Positions 55,232 to 64,000 of a stretch of 64,000 nucleotides of DNA are shown in pieces. The number at the start of each line of letters is the position of its first letter. Positions within the stretch are counted from its first letter, which is position 1. Location: the NCBI RefSeq assembly GCF_900100365.1, contig NZ_FNKU01000001.1:5273501-5337500 (forward strand), written 5' to 3'. Below the pieces are notes generated by a model. The model was not told where the DNA came from and did not search any database. It worked only from the letters and a program-made list of their open reading frames with translations. Made by a program: the position numbers and the translations under genes. The DNA is from Pseudomonas cannabina. Its GTDB lineage: Bacteria; Pseudomonadota; Gammaproteobacteria; Pseudomonadales; Pseudomonadaceae.

Positions 55232-56118
55232 GCCGATGCTTTCGCGGCCGGGTGCCTGTGCGGCGTGTTGTTGACGAACATTTCAACCTCGTCCGCAACC
55301 GGTGCCAGGCTGCTCAACACTTTGGCGAACGCACCGACCAGCGTGCCGTGATTGGTGCGCGAGAAATACACGTCACGCGCCGGTACACCTGCTGCTCGCA
55401 GCTTCTGCGCCAGGCCGCCGGTGTTGCGCTCGGGGTTGACCACTGTGTCGTTGCGCGAGGCCATCAGCAGCGCCGGTGGTGCGCTGGCGCTCACGTACTT
55501 GACGGGCTGCGACTCCGGAGGCGAGTTCGGGTAGAAGAACACCGGTCTCACTTCCTCTTCCTCTATGGGCAAGAAGTCGTAAGGCCCGGCCAGCCCGATC
55601 CAGCCGCTGAGAATCGACGGCGACAATCCTTCACGCGCCAGCCAGCGAGGATCGAGGGCCAGCATCGCCGCGTTGTAGGCGCCCGCACTGTGACCCATCA
55701 CAAACAGGCGTTCGGGATCGCCGCCGTAGGTTTTGATGTGTTTGTACGTCCAGGCCACCGCCTGGGCCGAGTCTTCGAGAAAGCCTGGGTAGCGTACTTG
55801 CGGGTACAGCCGGTAGTCGGCAATGACAGCGACGATGCCACGTGCCGCCAGTGCCTGGCCGACAAACGCGTAGTCAGCCCTGGAACCTCTTCTCCAGCTT
55901 CCGCCATAGAAAAACACCACCACCGGCGCATTGGCCGGTTTCGATTTCGGCGTGTAGATGTCCAGCATGTTGCGCGGGTCCGGACCGTAGCTCAGGCCGG
56001 AAACATGATCGACGGGGCCGTTCGGGTTCAAGTTGTTCAGCACCCTCAAGGGCGAACAGCCAGCCAGTGCAGCAAGTAATACTCCGCCTAGCAGTGTCAG
56101 TAAAATCGTTCGGGTCAT
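55225..56118 (-). CDS. Lipoprotein-type alpha/beta hydrolase (esterase/lipase)
   Basis: 297 residues. Signal with lipobox (LLAALAGCSP, Cys near 21), oxyanion-hole motif VVVFFYGGSWRRGSRADYAF in HGG-like form (YGG), nucleophile elbow FVMGHSAGAYNAAMLALDPR, acid region SRNDTVVNPERN and catalytic His in FSRTNHGTLVGAF. Carboxylesterase-type fold; substrate unknown. Its 3' end overlaps the MATE gene by 7 bp, tail to tail. Confidence 0.88.
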   Translation of the reverse strand: MTRTILLTLLGGVLLAALAGCSPLRVLNNLNPNGPVDHVSGLSYGPDPRNMLDIYTPKSKPANAPVVVFFYGGSWRRGSRADYAFVGQALAARGIVAVIADYRLYPQVRYPGFLEDSAQAVAWTYKHIKTYGGDPERLFVMGHSAGAYNAAMLALDPRWLAREGLSPSILSGWIGLAGPYDFLPIEEEEVRPVFFYPNSPPESQPVKYVSASAPPALLMASRNDTVVNPERNTGGLAQKLRAAGVPARDVYFSRTNHGTLVGAFAKVLSSLAPVADEVEMFVNNTPHRHPAAKASAQ

Positions 56119-56197
56119 GGTTCGGGCTCTGACAGATCATTCGGATAGGGCTGAGACTACCATAATAGCCCCCGGTTGCCGCAGTGTTACCGCTACG

Positions 56198-57292
56198 TCA
56201 GGCAGAGGCATCCGGATCACCTGCCGGGTCATTTGTCTGGCGGGCAAAGCTGATACGCGGGCTGCTCAGCTCGACGGCGTAGTGATCGATCCGCAGCGTG
56301 CTTTGCCCGGTTTCCACGGTCAGTTCGCTGCCTTCGCCAATCGCTATGCAGGTGCCATCTTGCAGGTGCAGGTGTCTTTGAGCCTCCGAAAGGGTCTGCC
56401 AGTCGAGGTGCATGTGGACGTTGTCGGCGTCGTGAGTGTCGGGTGATTCAAAAACGGCCAGTGGATCGTGACTCGGATTCTGAAGACAGGCGGTGATCAG
56501 CGGCGGTTGTGAGTCATCCTCGGTAAAGCTCACCAGCACCGGCACGCCACCCAGGCATTCGAAGTCCAGCCCCGGCGCAAGGTTCAGCCAGCATCCGCCT
56601 GTATGAGCGTGCAGGTCCCATTCGAGCTGCACCTGCACCCGGCCCGAGGCATCGCGCCTGGCTTTTTCGCCGCCAGGGCCCACGAGCCAGCCCCGTTGCA
56701 GTTGTGCAATCAGCGGGCGGGGCGGTAACGCTCGCGCGGTGACGCGGGTGTCCGCGAAGATCAGATGATGGTGTCTTCGTGAGTGAACGAAGTAAGAGTG
56801 GATGTTTTCTTCTGCACACAGGCGCTGCACCAGTTGCAGGTCGGATTCCTGATACTGCACGCAGCACTCGCGTTCGCGGCACTCTGTCTGCAGGTCAAAG
56901 CGATAACTGTTTTTCAAACCATGTTCTTCCAGCACCTGAGCGATGATGCGTGGCGCAGTCATGTGCTGGAAGAGGCGTGAGTTGTAACGCAAAGCCAGGC
57001 AGCTCAGCCGGGGCCCCATGGTCAGCGTGTAGCACGCCGGGCCGGGGTGGTAATGGCTGCGGGTCGCGCTGTGGATCTGCCCGTGAAAACCCGGCTCGTC
57101 GCCCGGGTTCAGGTAGGCCGACTTGAACATCAGGCTGGCGAGATCCAGGTCGAAGCCGTCGCCGAGAATCTCTATTTCAAACACAAATGGCTGGCTGATT
57201 GCCTCTGTGGGATTGAAGGATATGACGTCAAAGCAGCGTTGCAGTCGGGCGATTTCCAGACGAAAGAACGGCGCGCTGGCTGGGTCGGGCAT
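56198..57292 (-). CDS. Compact VgrG-like protein
   Basis: 364 residues, VgrG-type: gp27-like N-terminal domain (FFRLEIARLQRCFDVISFNP, GFHGQIHSATRSHYH, YTLTMGPRLSCLALRYNSRL, QYQESDLQLVQRLCAEENIH), then the gp5-like OB domain (WLVGPGGEKARRDASGRVQV, PVLVSFTEDDSQPPLITACL). Classical VgrG proteins are about 600-700 residues; here the gp27 part is short and the long beta-helix needle is reduced to about 80 residues (VHMHLDWQTLSEAQRHLHLQ). No T6SS gene or effector is adjacent. Either a genuine short class or a derived, possibly non-functional, spike. Confidence 0.78.
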   Translation of the reverse strand: MPDPASAPFFRLEIARLQRCFDVISFNPTEAISQPFVFEIEILGDGFDLDLASLMFKSAYLNPGDEPGFHGQIHSATRSHYHPGPACYTLTMGPRLSCLALRYNSRLFQHMTAPRIIAQVLEEHGLKNSYRFDLQTECRERECCVQYQESDLQLVQRLCAEENIHSYFVHSRRHHHLIFADTRVTARALPPRPLIAQLQRGWLVGPGGEKARRDASGRVQVQLEWDLHAHTGGCWLNLAPGLDFECLGGVPVLVSFTEDDSQPPLITACLQNPSHDPLAVFESPDTHDADNVHMHLDWQTLSEAQRHLHLQDGTCIAIGEGSELTVETGQSTLRIDHYAVELSSPRISFARQTNDPAGDPDASA

Positions 57293-57463
57293 GAAGGTGT
57301 CTCGGCGGGAATGCGGTCGCGGATTCTGGCGGAGAAGGCAGGTGGCGCAGGGCTTGATCAGGCAGAAAAGGACATTGCCTACAGAGGGATGGGGCTTGGG
57401 ATTACGCAGGTCGGGTTGGTGTCATCAGGCGCGTGTCTGGTTTGGCCTACGACGGGAACAAGA

Positions 57464-57489
57464 TTCTCGTTCCCCTGCGGGAACGAGAA
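57464..57489. terminator. Hairpin downstream of speA
   Basis: TTCTCGTTCCC and GGGAACGAGAA form a perfect 11-bp stem with a CTGC loop, 21 bp after the speA stop. It is followed on the minus strand by a weak TCTTGTT stretch, so terminator or mRNA-end hairpin. Confidence 0.55.
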
Positions 57490-57510
57490 ATGATGAGCCC
57501 GTGAATACCG

Positions 57511-59424
<1,914 letters not shown>

Positions 59425-59512
59425 CGAAGTCCCCTATAAAGAAGTCGTAGCGCCAGCCATTAGCCAGCTGGACGCAGTGTAATGAGTTGAAATGACGATT
59501 TGATTCGCGGGT

Positions 59513-59884
59513 TCAGCCGCCGGACTTCTTGGCCTTGAAGCCTTTTCTGGTCAGTTCAGCGATCAGCAGTTCGACATGATCGCCCTGAATCTCGATCACG
59601 CCGTCCTTGAGCGATCCGCCTGTGCCGCAGCGTTGCTTTAGGGCTTTGGCCAGCTCTTTGAGCGGCTCTTCGGCCAGCGGCACGCCGCTGATGGTGGTGA
59701 CTGTCTTGCCGCCACGGCCTTTGCTCTCGCGGCGCACACGGGCTATGCCGTCGCCTTCCGGAATGGCCGTCTGCTTGCAGGTGCAGTCAGCAACGGGTTG
59801 GCGACAATCGGGGCAATGACGCCCTGCGTCGGTTGAAAACACCAAGCCACCCAAGGCAGCGAGAGAAGCGGCTTTTTTAGCCAC
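59513..59884 (-). CDS. SUI1/YciH-type translation factor
   Basis: 123 residues. SUI1 (eIF1-like) domain in the C-terminal two thirds (GGKTVTTISGVPLAEEPLKE, CGTGGSLKDGVIEIQGDHVE, LLIAELTRKGFKAKKSGG), preceded by a small Cys-rich motif HCPDCRQPVADCTCK that could bind zinc. YciH proteins influence start-codon selection. Upstream of speA on the same strand, 88 bp apart. Confidence 0.92.
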   Translation of the reverse strand: MAKKAASLAALGGLVFSTDAGRHCPDCRQPVADCTCKQTAIPEGDGIARVRRESKGRGGKTVTTISGVPLAEEPLKELAKALKQRCGTGGSLKDGVIEIQGDHVELLIAELTRKGFKAKKSGG

Positions 59885-60137
59885 GCAAAATCCTCTTGTT
59901 GAGGACCGAAGACCGGTCGGGCTCGCACGAGCCGTCGACCGCGAAGCCCCACTCTGGCAGGGGCAGCGCTACTGCGGCGGCAGTGCCGACACAGTTTGAA
60001 AAAGGTCGCGCAGTGTAACGGCAAACAGGCCTGTTGCTAAGGGGCTGGACGTGCCAATTTACTGAACGCTTGCTTACCGAACACCCGCTTTTGCGAACCG
60101 GGGCTTTACTGGACGGGTGGCTTCCTGAACGGGTGAG

Positions 60138-60683
60138 TTACTGAAAATGTGCGGCCTGTTCCAGGTAGCGTTTCAGCGCTGCCAGTGAGTCAGGGCAGTA
60201 AGGGTTCTGCTCTGCCTGACGCAACACGTCGTCGACCGGCATGAAGCGCGCTTCTAGCACCTCTTCGGGCTGCAGTGTCAGCGGCCCGTCCCACACCGCC
60301 GAGAACACCGCGCACCACAGCCGATTACCCGGCTGATCAAAGAAAAACCGTTCGTGTGCCTGCAACGGCACGCCGCTCACCCCCAGCTCTTCTTCAAGCT
60401 CGCGAGCGGCAGATTCGGCATAGCTTTCATCCGCCTGCACCATCCCGCCTGCGGCCACATCCCAGAAACCTGGATAAATCGCCTTGCTCAGGGTGCGCCG
60501 GTGTACACACAGTTCGCCTGCGCTGTTGAACAGCAGGATGTAGGTGCCACGCCCGATCAGGCCTTGTTCGCGCAGCTCGGCGCGAACCCGGGAGCCCAGC
60601 AATTGATCCTGCTCGTCGACCCAAGCGATCTGCTCGGCGTCGGAGGCGGCGCGATGCGCGGCCTCGTTCGAGGGAATGGCCAT
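60138..60683 (-). CDS. Nudix hydrolase (YfcD-like)
   Basis: 181 residues. The Nudix box runs from AAGGMVQADES through AESAARELEEELGV, matching G-x5-E-x7-RE-x-x-EE-x-G. The N-terminal part (QIAWVDEQDQLLGSRVRAEL) resembles the YfcD/IPP-isomerase-like branch. Substrate unknown. Starts two bases after the DUF2333 stop, so co-translated with it. Confidence 0.9.
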   Translation of the reverse strand: MAIPSNEAAHRAASDAEQIAWVDEQDQLLGSRVRAELREQGLIGRGTYILLFNSAGELCVHRRTLSKAIYPGFWDVAAGGMVQADESYAESAARELEEELGVSGVPLQAHERFFFDQPGNRLWCAVFSAVWDGPLTLQPEEVLEARFMPVDDVLRQAEQNPYCPDSLAALKRYLEQAAHFQ

Positions 60684-60684
60684 A

Positions 60685-61764
60685 TCAGCCCTGATTCAGC
60701 AACTGACGCAGGTCGATCACCGCAGCGTTAGCCCGGGAAATGTAGTTGGCCATGACCAGCGAGTGGTTGGCGAACATACCAAACGGGCTGCCGTTGAGAA
60801 TGACCGGGCTCCACATCGGTTCCTGCGAGGCCTCTAGCTCACGAATGATCTGACGCACGCTGACCGTCGCATTCTTCTTGGCCAGCACGTCAGCGAAGTC
60901 GACTTCGATGGCGCGCAACAAGTGCGACAGCGCCCAGGCCTGACCGCGTGCTTCGTAGAACACGTTGTCGATCTGCAACCACGGGGTTTCGACGATTTCC
61001 TCATCGACCTGCGGCACTTCGCCCGGTTTGACCGAGATGTTGCTCTCGGTTTTCAGCGTGCTGTTCAGCTTGACCCGACCGACACTGGCCGACAGCCGTT
61101 GCGACAGCGAACCCAGGCGGGTGCCTACATCGCCCAGCCAGTTGTTCAGGTTGTCGGCACGCGCATAGAACAGCGCGCCTTTCTGGTTCGGATCGGACAA
61201 ACGGGCCTGATAGCGGCTCAAGGCCTTGATGCCTTCGGCGTATTGCGACTCGCTGGAAGGGAACAGCCAGGTGTCGTCCTTCACGTTGAACAGTGGCTCG
61301 GCACGGGCCAGATCGCCGTCTTCGGCCGACTGCGATTGCGAGCGGGCAAAGTCTTTACGCAGCGCACGGCTCAGGTCGCGGACCTGTACCAGTACGCCGT
61401 ATTCCCAACTTGGAATATTGTCCAGCCATACACCCGGTGGCATTTTGTCATTCAGCAGGTAGCCACCCGGCTTGTTCAGCAGGGTGCCGGCCACGCTTTT
61501 CAAGGTTTCGACGGTGGTGTAGCCGATGACCATCTGCTTGCCTTCACGCTCGGCAGCGGCTTGTGCGTTTTGTTGCACCGGGAACAGAGCGGGCTCGCGG
61601 CTCCAGTACCAGCCGACCAGCAACGCGACCAACAGATAAATCAAGACCAAGGCGCCCAGCGCGCGGCTATAGAACAGGTTACCCAGGTAACCTCGGCGTC
61701 TGGCCGATGAGGTATCAGCGGTGCGCTCGCCCGGGCTGCCTGCGCGGTTCTTCCAATCCAGCAT
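60685..61764 (-). CDS. DUF2333 family membrane-anchored protein
   Basis: 359 residues: one N-terminal membrane helix (LGALVLIYLLVALLVGWYWS, about residues 35-55) and a large extracytoplasmic helical domain. MVIGYTTVETLKSVAGTLLN, VLVQVRDLSRALRKDFARSQ and SPVILNGSPFGMFANHSLVM match DUF2333 proteins, conserved in Pseudomonas beside the Nudix and gcbA genes, with no known function. ATG at 61764 with AAAGGA upstream; the longer frame is discounted. Confidence 0.88.
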   Translation of the reverse strand: MLDWKNRAGSPGERTADTSSARRRGYLGNLFYSRALGALVLIYLLVALLVGWYWSREPALFPVQQNAQAAAEREGKQMVIGYTTVETLKSVAGTLLNKPGGYLLNDKMPPGVWLDNIPSWEYGVLVQVRDLSRALRKDFARSQSQSAEDGDLARAEPLFNVKDDTWLFPSSESQYAEGIKALSRYQARLSDPNQKGALFYARADNLNNWLGDVGTRLGSLSQRLSASVGRVKLNSTLKTESNISVKPGEVPQVDEEIVETPWLQIDNVFYEARGQAWALSHLLRAIEVDFADVLAKKNATVSVRQIIRELEASQEPMWSPVILNGSPFGMFANHSLVMANYISRANAAVIDLRQLLNQG

Positions 61765-62036
61765 GGTAGGGTCCTTTCGATCTTGAGTTGAATGCTTCAC
61801 GAATCGTTCGACCGCAAGCTTAGTGGGCAGTTGCAAGCTTCAAGCATAAGCCGAACGCTTCTGACTTGCAGCTTATAGCTTATAGCCTCCATCTATCAGT
61901 CGATTGATTTTGAGTGATGGCTATGCGCCATTGTTTTGTTGTCAAATAAGTGACTTACGGCGCGCTGGCGTCGTATGGGAGGTGCTAGCATAGCGCTATC
62001 AGCCGTACCGCTCAGCAACATCACAGTAGCCTGAAT

Positions 62037-63680
62037 ATGACAGAGCCCGAAGATCCCAGTCGCGATCGTTTGAAGCATCATTTTGCCCAACGGGTCATTC
62101 ATCAGGCACGTCAGATTCTTGAGACGTGGCAACGCCTGCAAAAAGCCGAATGGTCGCTGGCCGACATGGCCGAACTCAACGAGTCGACCCTGCGCTTGCT
62201 GCGTTTTGCCGAGCGCTTCGAGCAGGCCGAGCATGTTGCGTTGGCGACCGAAATCGGCCAGGCGCTGGACGCCGTCGAAGCCAACCGCGGGCGCCTCAAC
62301 AGCAGTGCCATTACCGAGCTCAATCGCCTGATGCAGCGCTTGTCACGGACCGGGCTCAGGCACGGCGACAGGCTGGAACACACCGCACTGCCGCCGCTGC
62401 GTAAACCGGTTTATGTCGTGCTTCAGGATGATGAACGCGCCGAGCGGTTGGCCAAACAACTGGAGTTTTTCGGTCTGGCGGCGCTGTCCTTGCACAGCGT
62501 TTCCGACTTCCAGTCCGCGATGGCGCAGCGGCATCCGGCAGCGATTGTCATGGATGTCGATTTCGGTGGCACCGGCCAGGGGCTGAAACTGGCCTCCCAA
62601 GCTCAGGAAGGGCTGGAGCACAAGCTTCCGTTGCTGTTTTTCAGCCTGCACGAAACCGATACACCCACCCGGCTGGCCGCCGTACGTGCGGGGGGTGAGG
62701 AGTTTTTGACCGGGGCGCTGGAAGCGTCGAGCCTGCTGGAGAAGATCGAAGTTCTGACCTGCGTGGCTCAATATGAGCCGTACAAGGTGCTGATCATCGA
62801 TGACTCGCGTGCTCAGGCGATGCACACCGAGCGCGTGCTGAATGCTGCCGGTATCGTGACGCGGGTATTGATCGACCCGATTCAGGCGATGGCCGAGCTG
62901 GCCGAGTTTCAACCTGACCTGATCATTCTCGACATGTACATGCCGGGCTGCACCGGGACCGAGCTGGCCAAAGTCATTCGGCACAACGACCGTTACGTCA
63001 GCGTGCCGATCATCTACCTGTCGGCCGAAGACGATCAAGACAAGCAGCTTGACGCCATGAGCGAGGGCGGCGACGACTTTCTCACCAAGCCGATCAAGCC
63101 GCGCCATCTGATCACCACTGTTCGCAACCGTGCCGCCAGGGCCCGCAGCCTGAAAGCGCGGATGGTCCGCGACAGCCTGACCGGGCTCTACAATCACACG
63201 CACATCCTGCAACTGCTGGAAGACTGCAGCTTTCGCTCGCGCCGTGAAAACAAGCCGCTGTGCTTTGCCATGCTCGATATCGATCACTTCAAGAAGGTCA
63301 ATGACAGCCACGGCCACCCGATGGGCGACCGTGTGATCAAAAGCCTGGCGTTGTTTCTCAAGCAGCGCTTGCGCAAGACTGACTTTATCGGCCGTTATGG
63401 TGGCGAAGAGTTTGCGGTGGTCATGCCGGACACCGACATTCACAGCGCGCATAAAGTGCTCGACGAGATTCGCCACCGTTTCGCTGAAATTCATTACCCC
63501 GCGCAGCCGGTCGACCTGTTTTGCACCTTCAGCGCCGGGGTGGTCTGCCTTGGCCCTCATGACGACAGCCTGAGCCTCGCGTCCCAGGCCGATATCGCGC
63601 TATACCGTGCCAAGCATGCCGGTCGCAATCAGGTGCACTCGACGTTGTCAGATGCGCCTTACCATGTGGTAAAGGCTTGA
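62037..63680 (+). CDS. gcbA: Diguanylate cyclase GcbA
   Basis: 547-residue c-di-GMP synthase that promotes initial surface attachment in pseudomonads. N-terminal helical segment (about 1-110), first receiver (about 120-245: LQDDERAE, IVMDVDFGG, but FLTGAL in place of the Lys-Pro motif), second receiver (about 250-370: LIIDDSRAQ, IILDMYMPG, YLSAEDD, FLTKPI, complete), and GGDEF domain with MLDIDHFKKVNDSHGHPMGD and active site GGEEF near 455. An RxxD inhibitory site (RKTD) sits ahead of it, so product feedback is expected. Position beside DUF2333, Nudix and speA matches PA4843. Confidence 0.93.
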   Translation: MTEPEDPSRDRLKHHFAQRVIHQARQILETWQRLQKAEWSLADMAELNESTLRLLRFAERFEQAEHVALATEIGQALDAVEANRGRLNSSAITELNRLMQRLSRTGLRHGDRLEHTALPPLRKPVYVVLQDDERAERLAKQLEFFGLAALSLHSVSDFQSAMAQRHPAAIVMDVDFGGTGQGLKLASQAQEGLEHKLPLLFFSLHETDTPTRLAAVRAGGEEFLTGALEASSLLEKIEVLTCVAQYEPYKVLIIDDSRAQAMHTERVLNAAGIVTRVLIDPIQAMAELAEFQPDLIILDMYMPGCTGTELAKVIRHNDRYVSVPIIYLSAEDDQDKQLDAMSEGGDDFLTKPIKPRHLITTVRNRAARARSLKARMVRDSLTGLYNHTHILQLLEDCSFRSRRENKPLCFAMLDIDHFKKVNDSHGHPMGDRVIKSLALFLKQRLRKTDFIGRYGGEEFAVVMPDTDIHSAHKVLDEIRHRFAEIHYPAQPVDLFCTFSAGVVCLGPHDDSLSLASQADIALYRAKHAGRNQVHSTLSDAPYHVVKA

Positions 63681-63686
63681 TTCGTT

Positions 63687-64000
63687 TCAGTCGTGATTCT
63701 CGGTCGCGCGCTGCCGTCCGGCGGATTTGCTGGGCGAAAACGCCAGTGCCAGTTGCGTGCGATTGTGCATGTGAGTCAGGCGCAGCACTTGCGACACGTA
63801 GAGTTTGACGGTGTTTTCGGTAATCCCCAGTTCACAGGCAATCTGATAGTTGGTCAGCCCGGTGCTGACCAGTTTTGCCACATCCACCTGACGCGGTGAA
63901 AGTTTGGCCAGCGCCATGGTTACCGGCGTATTGCCTTGCGCAACGTTGCGCGCTTTGGGCTCGGCGGGCGGTGGGGTTCGGGTGTTGTCCAGATTCTGAT
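63687..64000 (-). CDS. LuxR-type DNA-binding regulator, C-terminal part (cut by window edge)
   Basis: The frame is open through base 64000, so the N-terminal (probably receiver) domain lies outside. The visible part has a Pro-rich linker (RTPPPAEPKARN) and a GerE/LuxR helix-turn-helix: LAKLSPRQVDVAKLVSTGLT, NYQIACELGITENTVKLYVS, QVLRLTHMHNRTQLAL. Ends 6 bp from gcbA, tail to tail. Probably a NarL-type response regulator; its own ATG at 63917 is internal. Confidence 0.85.
   Translation of the reverse strand, partial: QNLDNTRTPPPAEPKARNVAQGNTPVTMALAKLSPRQVDVAKLVSTGLTNYQIACELGITENTVKLYVSQVLRLTHMHNRTQLALAFSPSKSAGRQRATENHD

Overview
The window reads as chromosomal DNA of a Pseudomonas, most likely the P. 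syringae group. Evidence: the gene order speA / SUI1-type factor / Nudix / DUF2333 / gcbA and accBC / prmA / dusB-fis-purH-purD-retS, which is a conserved Pseudomonas block; the Pseudomonas-type split cobalamin cluster; high-GC codon use; and abundant GTGGGAGCGAACTTGTTCGC-type REP sequences. No tRNA, rRNA or CRISPR array was seen.

Layout. 1-2062: 5' part of urtB and urtA (urea ABC importer), urtA carrying an in-frame amber codon in its signal peptide. 2281-5709: one very large dermonecrotic-toxin-like protein with an ADP-ribosyltransferase-like tail. 5965-8328: three-gene, probably copper-related operon (PCu(A)C chaperone, His/Met-rich DUF2946 protein, PepSY membrane protein), cut off from upstream DNA by an IS5-group element. 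8398-10877: two different IS elements side by side, the second with a broken transposase. 10956-11600: a REP-associated tyrosine transposase next to REP sequences. 11652-19212: divergent cobalamin genes cobK-cbiD-cobL (minus) and cobG-cobH-cobI-cbiG/cobJ (plus), packed with overlapping stops and starts. 19559-21842: three related genes of unknown function, two broken by single in-frame stops. 21849-29909: MarC-like protein, retS, purD, purH, fis, dusB. 30228-36848: zinc-ribbon DUF3426 protein, prmA, accC, accB, aroQ, dsbD. 36948-45462: a reduced Tad/Flp pilus locus (DUF3613, tadD, tadC, tadB, tadA, tadZ, rcpA, rcpC on minus; flp and a receiver-only regulator on plus). 45567-53711: pbpC, a small membrane protein, a REP/REPIN array and a 1649-residue alpha-2-macroglobulin lipoprotein. 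53891-57292: MATE transporter, lipoprotein-type alpha/beta hydrolase, compact VgrG-like protein. 57511-64000: speA, SUI1-type factor, Nudix hydrolase, DUF2333 protein, gcbA and a LuxR-type regulator cut by the window edge.

How the genes fit together. Housekeeping blocks (purine synthesis, fatty-acid carboxylation, corrin ring synthesis, polyamine synthesis, disulfide reduction) alternate with accessory or surface-lifestyle genes: RetS (upstream of Gac/Rsm), GcbA (c-di-GMP), Tad pili, PbpC/alpha-2-macroglobulin envelope defence and a large toxin. The most unusual feature is a set of four reading frames each interrupted by one stop codon, two of them clearly where a Trp codon is expected and a third probably so. 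All are explicable by one G-to-A change on the coding strand, which suggests recent gene decay. The best candidates for undescribed biology are the large toxin-like protein, the three-paralogue cassette at 19559-21842, the orphan compact VgrG and the Flp pilin with an unusual cleavage site.
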